A stretch of DNA of 64,000 nt from Xanthomonas sp. GPE 39 (GTDB lineage: Bacteria > Pseudomonadota > Gammaproteobacteria > Xanthomonadales > Xanthomonadaceae). The stretch lies in the NCBI RefSeq assembly GCF_000963005.1, contig NZ_JZHZ01000007.1, positions 544,412 to 608,411 on the forward strand, read 5' to 3'. A program made the position numbers and the translations under genes. Numbering within the stretch: the first letter of the stretch is position 1; each line of letters begins with the position of its first letter. The notes under the pieces were generated by a model. It worked only from the letters and a program-made list of their open reading frames with translations. It ran no database searches and was not told the origin of the DNA. Of the stretch, positions 26,912-36,383 are shown piece by piece.

Positions 26912-28060
26912 ATGAATGTGCTCGGCATTGAATCCAGTTGCGACGAAACCGGCGTCGCTGTCTACGACACCACCCGCTCCGGTGCGGCCGCGCTGCGCGC
27001 GCACGGGCTGTACAGCCAGATCGCACTGCACGCCGAATACGGCGGGGTCGTGCCGGAACTGGCCAGCCGTGACCACGTGCGCAAGCTGCTGCCCCTGATC
27101 CGCCAGACCCTGGCCGAAGCCGATTTGCAGGTGCGCGACCTGGACGGTGTGGCCTATACCGCCGGGCCGGGTCTGGTCGGCGCGCTGCTGGTCGGCGCAG
27201 GTGTCGCCCGCGCGCTGGCCTGGGCGCTGGAAGTGCCGGCGATCGGCGTGCACCACATGGAAGGCCACTTGCTAGCGCCACTGATGGAAGACCCGGACCC
27301 GGCGCTCGGTGTGCCGGAACCGCCATTCGTGGCGCTGTTGGTGTCCGGCGGGCACACGCAGTTGATCGCGGTGGAGGCCATCGGTCGTTACCGGCTGCTC
27401 GGCGAGACCCTGGACGATGCGGCCGGCGAGGCCTTCGACAAGACCGCCAAGATGATGGGGCTACCGTATCCGGGCGGTCCGCAGTTGGCGGCGCTGGCCG
27501 CGCAGGGCACGCCGGGGCGCTTTCGTTTCGCGCGCCCGATGACCGACCGACCGGGCCTGGATTTCAGCTTTTCCGGGCTCAAGACCCAGGTGCTGCTGGC
27601 CTGGCGGGGCTGCGACCAATCCGACGCGGTGCGCGCGGATATCGCGCGCGGCTTCGAGGATGCGGTGGTGGAGACGCTGGCGATCAAGTGTGAACGCGCG
27701 CTGGAGGCGGCCGGGAGTCACACCCTCGTGGTTGCCGGCGGCGTCGGTGCCAACCAGCGCTTGCGCGCGCGCTTGCAGGCGATGGCGCAGGCGCGCGGCG
27801 GCCGCGCTTGCTTTCCGCGTCCGGCGCTGTGTACCGATAATGGCGCGATGATCGCCTTCGCTGGCGCATTGCGCTTGCAGGCCGGGCTGCGCGACGCCAC
27901 GGACGCCGTGCTGGTGACTCCACGTTGGGAGATGGCGTCGCTGCCGCCATTGGTGGCCGGGTTGCCGACGCAGGAGGCGCGCACCAACGGCCCCGGCGAT
28001 GCTCCAACAGATGCTGTTCCGGGGCGCGAATCCCGGGTTTCAGGTGATGGTAATGGATAA
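26912..28060 (+). CDS. tsaD: tRNA threonylcarbamoyladenosine transferase TsaD
   Basis: The transferase of the t6A37 tRNA modification, acting with TsaB and TsaE. The start is the ATG at 26912 ([13 protein letters not shown]), the invariant N terminus. Metal and ATP motifs: [10 protein letters not shown] (His-x3-His), VSGGHTQL, and [13 protein letters not shown] with a later conserved Asp in [10 protein letters not shown]. The protein has 382 residues, longer than the usual 340-350. After the normal end near [12 protein letters not shown] there is a 35-residue polar tail that overlaps the start region of folB. The tail looks like read-out into the next gene rather than a domain. Confidence 0.95.
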   Translation: MNVLGIESSCDETGVAVYDTTRSGAAALRAHGLYSQIALHAEYGGVVPELASRDHVRKLLPLIRQTLAEADLQVRDLDGVAYTAGPGLVGALLVGAGVARALAWALEVPAIGVHHMEGHLLAPLMEDPDPALGVPEPPFVALLVSGGHTQLIAVEAIGRYRLLGETLDDAAGEAFDKTAKMMGLPYPGGPQLAALAAQGTPGRFRFARPMTDRPGLDFSFSGLKTQVLLAWRGCDQSDAVRADIARGFEDAVVETLAIKCERALEAAGSHTLVVAGGVGANQRLRARLQAMAQARGGRACFPRPALCTDNGAMIAFAGALRLQAGLRDATDAVLVTPRWEMASLPPLVAGLPTQEARTNGPGDAPTDAVPGRESRVSGDGNG

Positions 28061-28412
28061 AGTCTTTATCGAAGGTCTGGAAATCGATGCCTTGATCGGC
28101 ATCTACGATTGGGAGCGCCGGATCCGGCAGACGCTGCGTTTCGACCTGGAAATGGGTTTCGACAACCGCATCCCCGCCGCCAGCGACGACATCGCCGATA
28201 CGCTGAATTACAAGGCGATCAGCAAGCGCATGGTGGAGTTGGTCGAGCAATCCGATCACGGCCTGGTGGAAACCTTGGCCGAGCGCTGTGCGGCGATGAT
28301 TTTGGACGAGTTCGCGGTGCACTGGTTGCGCTTGAAGCTGAGCAAGCCCGGAGCGGTGCGCGGCGCACTGGCCGTGGGCGTGATGATCGAGCGCAGCCGT
28401 CAGGGCGGATGA
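28053..28412 (+). CDS. folB: Dihydroneopterin aldolase
   Basis: Converts 7,8-dihydroneopterin to 6-hydroxymethyl-dihydropterin in folate synthesis. It has 119 residues from the ATG at 28053 ([22 protein letters not shown]), the standard beginning of FolB; ATG 28047 is two residues upstream. The active-site Glu and Tyr lie in IGIYDWE, and the conserved [10 protein letters not shown] segment is near the C terminus. It overlaps the 3' end of tsaD by eight bases, so the two are probably co-transcribed. Confidence 0.93.
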   Translation: MDKVFIEGLEIDALIGIYDWERRIRQTLRFDLEMGFDNRIPAASDDIADTLNYKAISKRMVELVEQSDHGLVETLAERCAAMILDEFAVHWLRLKLSKPGAVRGALAVGVMIERSRQGG

Positions 28413-28822
28413 CGTGGCCTGGGATGCCATCGCATCCGGCGTGCGTGCGTTGAAGCCGGATGGCGAGCGCTGCTGCGGCGATCCCCAGATCCGGCAGCGG
28501 CCAGAGCATGTGATGAACGTCGACGTGAGTGCCTGGCCTGCCGAGGCGTGTTGAGACTGCCAGTGGCGCAGTGCATGACGCCGCGCTTGCAAGTGGTTTC
28601 CTGGCGTTCGCGCATCGGTGCCGATGCTGCCCGTCCTGCGCACGATCTTGCGCTGCATCCAGGCACGCCGCTGCTGTAGGCAGTGTGTCGGGCGGTAGTG
28701 GCTCGGCAGGCCGACTGGGTGGCGATTGGATCGTGGCGGGGCGTGAGGCAATGTTCCGAACAGCGCGTGCGCTCGCCGGGATTTGCCTCATCGTCTTGCC
28801 CCAGCGCTAAACTCGGCAGTTA
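28413..28822. other. Intergenic stretch without a recognisable gene
   Basis: About 410 bp between folB and the promoter region of the GH3 gene. Open frames exist on both strands but their translations are rich in Arg, Cys, Ser and Ala and resemble nothing. I see no RNA gene. Only the very end (from about 28800) shows promoter-like and operator-like sequence. Confidence 0.5.
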
Positions 28823-28836
28823 TGTAAGCGTTTTCT
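28823..28836 (+). promoter_or_regulatory. LacI-family-type operator upstream of the GH3 gene
   Basis: TGTAAGCGTTTTCT agrees at 12 of 14 positions with the palindromic LacI/GalR-family operator type TGTAAGCGTTTACA, with the central CG characteristic of these sites. It lies 11 bp before the ATG of the beta-glucosidase gene, a good place for repression. No LacI-family regulator gene is in the window, so the regulator would be encoded elsewhere. Confidence 0.55.
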
Positions 28837-28847
28837 CAAAGGGCCTC

Positions 28848-31028
28848 ATGGTTTCGGATCGTATTGAATCGCTCATCGCTCGCATGACCGTCGAGGAGAA
28901 GGTCGGCCAGCTCGGTGTCTTTGCCGACATGGTGCGCCCGTTCGCGCCTGACGTGAATCCGGAAGTGAACGTGAGCAATGCCGACGAGGTGATGCAGCAA
29001 GTGCGTGCCGGGCGTGTTGGGTCGCTATTCAATGGCGTGGGCGCGGAACTGGGGCGACGCATCCAGCAGGTGGCGCTGGAGGAGAGCCGCCTGGGGATTC
29101 CGGTGATCCTGGCGGCGGATGTGATCCACGGCATGCGCACGGTGTTCCCGATCCCACTCGGCGAGGCCGCCAGCTTCGAGCCGGAGTTGGCCGAGCGCAC
29201 CGCGCGCGCCACCGCAATCGAAGCCACCGCTGCCGGTCTCCATTGGACCTATGCCCCGGCGGTGGATATCGCCCGCGACCAGCGCTGGGGACGAGGCGCC
29301 GAGGGCGCGGGCGAGGATGTCGTGCTGGGCTGCGCGTTCGCCGCCGCGCGCGTGCGCGGTTTCCAGGGGCCGGATCTGCGTGCGTCTGATGCGTTGCTGG
29401 CCACGCCCAAGCACTTCGCCGCTTACGGCGCGGTCGCGGCGGGGATGGAATACGCCAGCGTGGACATCTCCCCGCAGACGCTGCGCGACGTGCACTTACC
29501 GCCATTTCAGGCGGCCTTCGGCGCTGGCGCGTTGACGGTGATGACGTCTTTCAACGATATCAATGGCGTGCCGGCCAGCGCCAACCACGAGCTGTTGACC
29601 GACATCCTGCGTGGGCAATGGCAGTTCCCCGGCGTGGTGATTTCCGACTACACCGCCGATATGGAATTGATCGCGCATGGCTACGCCGCCGACGAGCGCG
29701 ATGCGACTAAAAAAGCCTTCCTCGCCGGTATGGACATGAGCATGCAGAGCGGTTTCTACGCCGCGCATCTGCCCTCGCTGGTGGAAAACGGCGACGTACC
29801 GATGGCATTGCTGGATGCGGCGGTGCGCCGCGTCCTGGCGCTGAAGGAAGCCATCGGCCTGTTCGACGATCCGTATCGTTCGTTGGATCCGGCACGCGAA
29901 GCGGACCAGTCGCATCTCCCCGCACACGATGCGCTGTCGCGCGAGGCGGCGCGGCGCTCGATCGTGCTGCTCAAAAACGATGGCCCGGTGCTACCGCTAC
30001 GCAAGCACGGGCAGAAGATCGCATTGATTGGTCCGTTCGCGCAGGACCGCGACAACATCGAAGGTTGCTGGACGTTGTTCGGTGACAAAGCGCGTTATGT
30101 GACCCTGGAAGACGGGGTGCGCGCAGCGCTGGACGATGCGCAGGCGTTGACCGTGGTGCCGGGCTGCGCGCTGGAGGCGCCGCTGGACGGCGGTATCGAC
30201 GCCGCGGTGGCCGCCGCGCGCGCCGCCGACGTGGCGGTGCTGGCGCTGGGTGAGCCGCAGCGCTACAGCGGCGAGGCGCAGTCGCGCACGCAGATCGTGC
30301 TGCCGCCGGCGCAGCAGGCGCTGGCCGAGGCCGTTGCCGCCACCGGTACGCCCGTGGTGGTGTTGCTGCGCAATGGCCGCGCGCTGGCGTTGCAGGGCGC
30401 GGTGCGCGATGCCGCCGCCATCGTCGTGACCTGGTACCTGGGCACGCAGACCGGCCCGGCGGTGGCCGACGTGTTGTTCGGCGATTACAACCCCTCGGCG
30501 CGATTGCCGGTGAGCTTCCCGCTCGATGCCGGGCAACAGCCGTATTTCTATAACCACCCGCGCAGCGGACGACCGGAACTGCCGACGATGCGCGAGTTCA
30601 AGGCGCGTTGGCGCGAGGTGCCGAACGCGCCGCTATATCCGTTCGGTCATGGGTTGAGCTACACCCGTTTTGCCTATGGTGTGCCGCAGCTCGATCGCAC
30701 GCGCTTAGGCTGGGACGACACCCTGACCGTCACCACCCGCATCGACAACGTCGGCCAGTGCGAGGGCGAGGAAGTGGTGCAGTTGTACATCCACGACCGT
30801 GTCGCCAGCCGGGTGCGTCCGGTGCGCGAATTGAAGGCGTTCCGCAAGGTGCGTCTGGCACCAGGGCAGGGCATGGCGGTGGTGTTCACGCTGGATCGGC
30901 ATGCGCTCGCCTTCACCGGTCGTGATGGATGCCGCACCGCCGAACCGGGGCAATTCGATCTGTGGGTGTGCGCCTCGGCGACCAGTGGCGAGCCGGTAGG
31001 GTTCGAGTTGCTCGCGCAGGCTCGATGA
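28848..31028 (+). CDS. bglX: Glycoside hydrolase family 3 beta-glucosidase
   Basis: Hydrolyses beta-linked glucosides or similar sugars. It has 726 residues from the ATG at 28848. Domains in order: GH3 N-terminal TIM barrel (about 1-330, with KHFAAYGA and the nucleophile Asp267 in VVISDYTAD), GH3 C-terminal alpha/beta domain (about 370-590) and a fibronectin type III-like domain (about 620-715). It resembles BglX in length and layout, but I see no signal peptide: the N terminus MVSDRIESLIARMTVEEK starts directly with the catalytic domain. Either the enzyme is cytoplasmic or the signal has been lost. A LacI-type operator precedes it, suggesting sugar-controlled expression. It is too long for NagZ. 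Confidence 0.88.
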   Translation: MVSDRIESLIARMTVEEKVGQLGVFADMVRPFAPDVNPEVNVSNADEVMQQVRAGRVGSLFNGVGAELGRRIQQVALEESRLGIPVILAADVIHGMRTVFPIPLGEAASFEPELAERTARATAIEATAAGLHWTYAPAVDIARDQRWGRGAEGAGEDVVLGCAFAAARVRGFQGPDLRASDALLATPKHFAAYGAVAAGMEYASVDISPQTLRDVHLPPFQAAFGAGALTVMTSFNDINGVPASANHELLTDILRGQWQFPGVVISDYTADMELIAHGYAADERDATKKAFLAGMDMSMQSGFYAAHLPSLVENGDVPMALLDAAVRRVLALKEAIGLFDDPYRSLDPAREADQSHLPAHDALSREAARRSIVLLKNDGPVLPLRKHGQKIALIGPFAQDRDNIEGCWTLFGDKARYVTLEDGVRAALDDAQALTVVPGCALEAPLDGGIDAAVAAARAADVAVLALGEPQRYSGEAQSRTQIVLPPAQQALAEAVAATGTPVVVLLRNGRALALQGAVRDAAAIVVTWYLGTQTGPAVADVLFGDYNPSARLPVSFPLDAGQQPYFYNHPRSGRPELPTMREFKARWREVPNAPLYPFGHGLSYTRFAYGVPQLDRTRLGWDDTLTVTTRIDNVGQCEGEEVVQLYIHDRVASRVRPVRELKAFRKVRLAPGQGMAVVFTLDRHALAFTGRDGCRTAEPGQFDLWVCASATSGEPVGFELLAQAR

Positions 31029-31115
31029 CGGCACGGTGCGCGTGACGGTCGATGGCGTCGGGATGGCTGCGCACGCATGCCTGTCGCGCGATGGCGCCGC
31101 ACGCGCAAGCACGTT

Positions 31116-32411
31116 TCATCCCGGCGTCTTGCGCGGAAAACGGTAGAACAATGCGCCGACCAGCAATGCCGCGCCCGCTGCGGCCAGGTTCTGCCAACTG
31201 GCGCTGAGCAGCAGCGCCACCGCCAGCAACAGCGCGGCCAACGGAATCAGCGGCCCACCGGGAAGGCGCAGCGCACCGGGGCGGTCGCGGTAGCGTCGTG
31301 CCAGTACCAGGACCGCCGCCGCAGTGCCGATGTAGGCGAACAAGCGCGTGACCATCGACAGCAGCGCCAGCCGCACGAACGAGCCGGAGAGCGCTAACGC
31401 CAGCGACAGCACGCCCTGCAACAGGATTGCCGCCGCCGGGGTGTGGAAACGCGGATGCACCCGCGCCAGGAGTGCAGGGCCGTAGCCGTCCTTGGCCAGC
31501 GCGAACAAAAAGCGTGGCCCCAGCATCACCGTGTTGCTGGTGGTGCCGAGGATGGAGATGGTGGCACCGATGGTGAGGATGAGCGCCAGCGCCTCGCCGC
31601 CGAAACCGCTGGCGGCATCGGCCAGCGGTGTCGCCGATTGCGCGACGTTGGGCAACGTCCCCTGCGCCACCACCTGCACTGCGGCGTAGATCAGGGTGAC
31701 GGTGACGATCATCGTGATCAATGCGAATGGCACGTCGCGGCGCGGATTGCGGTATTCGCCCGCAGCGGCAGGGATATTTTCGAAACCGGCATAGGCGAAC
31801 AGCAACAACAAGGCCGCCTCGCCCATCGTGCCGGCATCGTGTAGGTCCGGGGTCTTGCCGGAGAAAATCCACGATGGATCCACATAAAACAGTCCGATTG
31901 CCACGAACAGTGCCAGCGGCAGCAACTTGCCGATCACCAGTGCCACGCCTGTCTGTGCTGCCGACTTCACCCCGATCACATTGATCGCAGTCAGCAGGCC
32001 AAGCCCGCCGACTACGATGCTCAGGCGTGCGCCGCCATGCGCGGCGGCCGGCCAGAAGCGCACCACAGCGTCTGCCAGTCCGTTGCCCAGCGCCGCCGCT
32101 GAACTGATCCGGGTCAGCCAGATCATCCAGCCGATTTCGAAACCGACGAAGCGGCCGAACGCTTCGCGCGCATACAGATAACTACCGCCAGGTTCGTCGA
32201 AGTAGCTGGCCGCTTGCGCGTAGCACAACACCAGCAAGGCCACTGCCAGTCCGGCCAGCAGCACCGCCCACAGACTCAGTGGTCCCAGCAGTGCAGCGGC
32301 GGCAGCGGGCAGCAGATAGATGCCACTGCCGATCACGTCATTGATCGACAGGCCGACGATCTGCCAGCGGCTGACCGCACGGACCAGGGCGGGCGCGGTC
32401 GGTCGGTTCAT
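31116..32411 (-). CDS. APC family amino acid permease
   Basis: A membrane transporter of 431 residues with about 12 helices, from the ATG at 32411. The family signature is at the start: SINDVIGSGIYLLPAAAAAL (helix 1, substrate-binding glycines), followed by EPGGSYLYAREAFG. It belongs to the amino acid/polyamine/organocation superfamily; the exact substrate is unknown. The next genes upstream on the same strand are a dipeptide epimerase and an NlpC/P60 endopeptidase, so uptake of murein-derived amino acids or peptides is a reasonable guess. The open frame upstream of 32411 is not similar to permeases. Confidence 0.88.
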   Translation of the reverse strand: MNRPTAPALVRAVSRWQIVGLSINDVIGSGIYLLPAAAAALLGPLSLWAVLLAGLAVALLVLCYAQAASYFDEPGGSYLYAREAFGRFVGFEIGWMIWLTRISSAAALGNGLADAVVRFWPAAAHGGARLSIVVGGLGLLTAINVIGVKSAAQTGVALVIGKLLPLALFVAIGLFYVDPSWIFSGKTPDLHDAGTMGEAALLLLFAYAGFENIPAAAGEYRNPRRDVPFALITMIVTVTLIYAAVQVVAQGTLPNVAQSATPLADAASGFGGEALALILTIGATISILGTTSNTVMLGPRFLFALAKDGYGPALLARVHPRFHTPAAAILLQGVLSLALALSGSFVRLALLSMVTRLFAYIGTAAAVLVLARRYRDRPGALRLPGGPLIPLAALLLAVALLLSASWQNLAAAGAALLVGALFYRFPRKTPG

Positions 32412-32681
32412 GGCGTGGATTGTGTCGCCTGGACTGCCCGACGCAGACGTCGTCGAGCGGAGACTCGATGCGAGGACAACACGTCGCGCGATGCCGCCAT
32501 CGGGCACCGAGCGGGTGGCCGCTCCTGCACGTCGGTCGGTATGGTCGCGGCGTTGCCGCTGCTGGTTTTGTTGGGTGCGCGCCACGGATGCAGGCACAGG
32601 TGCGGTCCGCTGCTGCGTGTTGCCTGTGGAATATCTTCGCTCATGAAATCCTCTCGGCTGCGCGGGATTGGATCGTGGCGA

Positions 32682-33785
32682 TTATGCGCTGCGCGGTAAT
32701 GGCTCCAAGCCACCAATCGCACGGATGCCGAGCCCCGGCGCATCGCTGATGTGGATCTGCGCCTCGTCGAAGCGTACACCGCCCTGTACTGGATCGAACA
32801 TGCCTAACGATGGGCTATCCAGGTCTACCTTGGTGACGATGTCCGCTTTCGCCACGGCCAGGTGCGCCGCCGCAGCCACCGCAATGCTCGACTCCAGCAT
32901 GCAGCCGATCATGCACGGCACGCCATACGATGCGGCGATATCGGCGATGCGTCGCGCGTTGGCGATGCCGCCGGCTTTCATCAATTTGATGTTGAGGATG
33001 TCCGCCGCGCGCTGTCGCAGTAGTTCGATCGCCTGCGCGGGGGTGAACACGCTTTCATCGGCCATGACCGGCGTTTGCACCCGTTCGGTGACGTACCTGA
33101 GTCCATCGAGATCGTGTGCCTTGACCGGTTGCTCCAGCAGTTCCAGAACCACGCCGGCCTGCTCCAGCGTGCGCATGGTGTGCACCGCTTGTTTCGGTGT
33201 CCAGCCTTGGTTGGCATCCAGCCGCAGTTGCGCACGGACACCGACCGCGTCGTGGATTGCCTTGATCCGCGCGATGTCCCCGGCGGTGTCCTGGCCGACC
33301 TTGATCTTCAACGCGCCGAAACCGCGTGCGATGGCCGCCTGCGCATCGCGCACCATCGTGTCGATCGTGTTGGCGCTGATGGTCAGGTCGGTGGACAGCG
33401 CCGGAGTGCCGCCGCCGAGCAGGCGATACAGTGGCGCGCCGTAGCGTTGCGCCCAGAGGTCGTGGATGGCGATGTCCAGCGCGGCCTTGGCGCTGTTGTT
33501 GTGCGCGAGCGCGCCCTGGATCAAGCCGATGATCCGATTGAAATCGGCGATGTCTTCGCCGATCAGGCGTGGCGCGATGTAATGCTCGATCGCCGCGATG
33601 ATCGCGCCATGGGTGTCGCCGGTCATCGGTGGCGTAGCGGCGGCACTGCCGTAGCCGATATGGTCACTATCGGTATGCACCATCACCACGACGTCCTCGA
33701 TTGCTTGCACGCTGCGCAATGCGGTTTTGAACGGTGTGTGCAGTGGCACGCGCAGCATGCCCAGGCGAATGTCGGTGATCTTCAT
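32682..33785 (-). CDS. L-Ala-D/L-Glu (dipeptide) epimerase
   Basis: An enolase-superfamily enzyme that interconverts L-Ala-D-Glu and L-Ala-L-Glu, letting murein peptides enter general metabolism. It has 367 residues. All key residues are present: the Lys160-x-Lys162 pair, metal ligands Asp190 (DANQGW), Glu218 (LLEQP) and Asp243 (MADES), and Lys267 in NIKLMKAGG. The N-terminal capping domain has the family start MKITDIRLGMLRVPLHTPFKTALR (in part). Close homologues are YcjG of E. coli and YkfB of Bacillus. The start overlaps the stop of the NlpC/P60 gene by four bases (ATGA), so these two form a unit. Confidence 0.92.
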   Translation of the reverse strand: MKITDIRLGMLRVPLHTPFKTALRSVQAIEDVVVMVHTDSDHIGYGSAAATPPMTGDTHGAIIAAIEHYIAPRLIGEDIADFNRIIGLIQGALAHNNSAKAALDIAIHDLWAQRYGAPLYRLLGGGTPALSTDLTISANTIDTMVRDAQAAIARGFGALKIKVGQDTAGDIARIKAIHDAVGVRAQLRLDANQGWTPKQAVHTMRTLEQAGVVLELLEQPVKAHDLDGLRYVTERVQTPVMADESVFTPAQAIELLRQRAADILNIKLMKAGGIANARRIADIAASYGVPCMIGCMLESSIAVAAAAHLAVAKADIVTKVDLDSPSLGMFDPVQGGVRFDEAQIHISDAPGLGIRAIGGLEPLPRSA

Positions 33786-35173
33786 TGGCTTGGAATCGGC
33801 TGGATGCGCTGGATGCGGGTGATGCGGTCGATGAAGGGAGTGCCGTCGGCGAGCAATAGCGATTCTAGCGGCGTGACCGAGACGCCGTTCAATGGCACTT
33901 GTTGTAGTTGTCCGGCCGCGTTGCGGGCGCTGGCCGTGGTCACGTCGTGGATCACCCAGGTGTCGCCGTGCTCGTGGCCGATCACCAGCATCACGTGGCC
34001 GGGGATGTACACCAAGTCGCCGACCTGCAACTGCGCGAGCACTTTTTGCCGTTGCGGCAGCGGCGCGCTGGCGTTGTAGGGTATGGCGGTGAGGCTGGGG
34101 CTGCGTGCCTGATCCTGGGTATTGCGCGGCAGGAGAATGCCGAGGCTGCGGTAGACATCGCCGACGAAGCCGCTGCAGTCACGCCCATTGTAGCTGTTGC
34201 CCCAGCCATAGCGCTCGCCGAGGAACTTGAATGCCTGCTGCAGTAGAACCTGCGGGGTTGCAGGCAGCGGTGCATCGTGTGCATCGGCACTGCGCGGTAT
34301 CAGCGCCGGTGCCAACCGCAGGTGGCCGTCAGGCGTGCGCAGCGGCAATTGCACCACGTAGGCGGCCAGCGGCGATTGGCCGTTGACGGGTTGCGATGGT
34401 GGCCATTGCTGCAGCAGCGGCAGTGTGCTGCCCATGTCCAGCTGCACCTGCGATGCGGCCGGCAGCTCTGGAGCAAAGTCGGTGAACGCGCGGGTGCCGG
34501 TAACCAGCAGCCGTGGTTCGCGCTGTATGTAGCCCAGCACCGTGGCGCGCTCGGCTTCGGCGACGCTGTCTCGTGCAATCCATGCCGCCTCGTTCGATGC
34601 CAGGACGAACAGCCATTGCCCATCGCGGCTGGCATGCAGGATCGCCACCGCGCTGCCCGGGTACAGTGCCGACTCTTGGAAGCGGTCGATCTCGTGGTCG
34701 TCGGGGGTGCTAAACACGCGTTGCGCAGTGGGGAACCGGCGCAAATCCGCGCGGCGCACGACCAGACCATAACGCGGGGTTACCTGCTCCGGCAGGGCAT
34801 GCAGAGCAAGTGCCGATTGCAATGTCTGCAACCGCTTGGCATCGAGCGTGTTGCCCTGAGCGTCGTAAAGCGTGTGCATAGGTATTGCGGACACTGCCAG
34901 AATCTGCGCGCGCACCTGCGCCGCACTGATCTGCGTCGGCAACGCCGCAAGGTCGTGCATGGAGGGGTCGTGACGCAGCAGGTGCGCATTGAAGGCGCGT
35001 ACCTGAGTCGTATCCAATAGCGGGCGCTGCCATGTATGCAGGCGCGCGATCCAGTGGTCGGCTTGTAATTGCGCTGTCTGCACTTGCCAGGGCTGCGCAT
35101 CCGTGGCGCGTGCCGTCATCGCACCGTTCAATGCGGCGGCGAGTAACAGGCACAAGCCGCGCATGGTGGTCAT
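33782..35173 (-). CDS. Secreted NlpC/P60 endopeptidase with SH3-like domains
   Basis: A 463-residue exported protein from the ATG at 35173, with a signal peptide of about 20 residues (MRGLCLLLAAALNGAMTARA). The middle part (about 100-290) has two SH3b-like regions. The C-terminal NlpC/P60 domain has the nucleophile Cys333 in GRDCSGFVGD and His in GHVMLVIGHE. The layout resembles YkfC-type gamma-D-glutamyl-L-diamino acid endopeptidases, which release L-Ala-D-Glu from murein peptides. That dipeptide is the substrate of the epimerase encoded by the next, overlapping gene, which strongly supports a murein-peptide salvage role. Confidence 0.9.
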   Translation of the reverse strand: MTTMRGLCLLLAAALNGAMTARATDAQPWQVQTAQLQADHWIARLHTWQRPLLDTTQVRAFNAHLLRHDPSMHDLAALPTQISAAQVRAQILAVSAIPMHTLYDAQGNTLDAKRLQTLQSALALHALPEQVTPRYGLVVRRADLRRFPTAQRVFSTPDDHEIDRFQESALYPGSAVAILHASRDGQWLFVLASNEAAWIARDSVAEAERATVLGYIQREPRLLVTGTRAFTDFAPELPAASQVQLDMGSTLPLLQQWPPSQPVNGQSPLAAYVVQLPLRTPDGHLRLAPALIPRSADAHDAPLPATPQVLLQQAFKFLGERYGWGNSYNGRDCSGFVGDVYRSLGILLPRNTQDQARSPSLTAIPYNASAPLPQRQKVLAQLQVGDLVYIPGHVMLVIGHEHGDTWVIHDVTTASARNAAGQLQQVPLNGVSVTPLESLLLADGTPFIDRITRIQRIQPIPSQ

Positions 35174-35428
35174 GAAATCCTGATGATATGGAAAGAATGT
35201 CGGAGCGCGGCGCATGCCGAGAGGATGATATTCGATTCCCGGATTTTTCTGTCAATTTGTGATCGTGATCGCGCTGCATTCCGCGTCAATGGTCGCTCGC
35301 GTTCTAATCAATTCTAACGAAGAACTTTACAATGAAATTGGTTGGCCAATGTCGAGAGTGGCCGTCGCGCGCTGAAATGATTTCGACCTGTCGATGTGTC
35401 TTTGTGCTTATCCGTCTTGGAGTTGCTC
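35174..35428. promoter_or_regulatory. Divergent intergenic region between NlpC/P60 and AmiD-type genes
   Basis: A 255-bp region holding the promoters of both directions. It is more AT-rich than its surroundings (35230-35360). TGTGA-TCGTGA-TCGCG at 35258-35273 partly resembles a CRP/Clp site (the right half is poor). I see no certain -35/-10 pair. Confidence 0.4.
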
Positions 35429-36238
35429 ATGATCGGTCGTTTGATTGTGCCTGTGCTGCCTGTCGTGCAGCGGCTGTCGTTGTTGATTCTGTTCACATTG
35501 CTCGGTGCCTGCGCAAATGCGCCGCCGCACAATCCGCTAGCGCAGTGGGTTCCGTCACCCAATTATAACCAGCGCCGCGCGGATCTAATCGTGATCCACT
35601 TTACAGGCAAGAATTCATTGCAGGAAAGCTTGGATACGCTGCGTTCGCGAAACAGTTTGGGCGAGTTGGTCAGTGCGCATTATCTGATCGGTCGCGATGG
35701 CAAACGCTATCAGTTGGTAAGCGACCAACTGCGCGCCTGGCATGCCGGTGCCGGACGCTGGGGCACCATCACCGACGTCAATTCGGTCTCGATCGGTATC
35801 GAGTTGGACAACGACGGTAAGGCCCCATTTGCGCAAGCGCAAATCGATAGTTTGCTGGTGTTGCTTCAGGATCTGTGTACACGCCTGCACATTCCGCGTA
35901 CCCAGATAGTCGGGCATGAGGATTTCGCTCCGTCGCGCAAGGTCGACCTTGGTCCGTTGTTCCCGTGGAAGCAGTTGGCCGATGCCGGGTATGGTCGCTG
36001 GCCTGCCGCTGATGCGCCGCCGGCGCCGTCCGGCTTCGATCCGTGGCAGGCGCTGGCATTGATTGGTTATCCAATCGGTGACCGCGCCGCCGTCATGCGC
36101 GCGTTCCATCACCATTACCGGGGCAATGAGGCTACCGCGTTCGATGCGGAAGATCTGCGCATTCTTTATGCGCTGAGCCAGCCATTGTTGGCTCAGTGGT
36201 CGTCGTCGCCGCTGCCGATGGAGCATGACGAATTCTAG
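35429..36238 (+). CDS. amiD: AmiD-type N-acetylmuramoyl-L-alanine amidase lipoprotein
   Basis: A zinc amidase (amidase_2 fold) that cuts the MurNAc-L-Ala bond of murein or muropeptides. It has 269 residues from the ATG at 35429. The signal peptide ends in lipobox LGAC (Cys28), so it is membrane-anchored. Zinc ligands: His57 (VIHFTG), His163 (VGHEDFAP) and Asp173, with the catalytic Glu125 in SIGIEL. After the amidase domain, about 75 residues form a helical segment like the peptidoglycan-binding tail of E. coli AmiD. It is divergent from the NlpC/P60-epimerase-permease genes and would supply their peptide substrates. Confidence 0.92.
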   Translation: MIGRLIVPVLPVVQRLSLLILFTLLGACANAPPHNPLAQWVPSPNYNQRRADLIVIHFTGKNSLQESLDTLRSRNSLGELVSAHYLIGRDGKRYQLVSDQLRAWHAGAGRWGTITDVNSVSIGIELDNDGKAPFAQAQIDSLLVLLQDLCTRLHIPRTQIVGHEDFAPSRKVDLGPLFPWKQLADAGYGRWPAADAPPAPSGFDPWQALALIGYPIGDRAAVMRAFHHHYRGNEATAFDAEDLRILYALSQPLLAQWSSSPLPMEHDEF

Positions 36239-36383
36239 CGTGTCGTCCTCCGTGCGCGTCTCATGCCGGTCATGTATGTGGGTAGGGGTGTTTGTTTCAA
36301 CGCATTCCAGATGCTGTCGCACTTGCTTCGATGTGTATGACACGCTCTAGACTGGCGTTCTTGCTCACAGAGGATACGATCCG

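Noticed and set aside
35258-35273. Possible CRP/Clp site (TGTGA-N6-TCGCG)
   Set aside because: Only the left half is good; one partial match in an AT-rich region is not enough to claim regulation.
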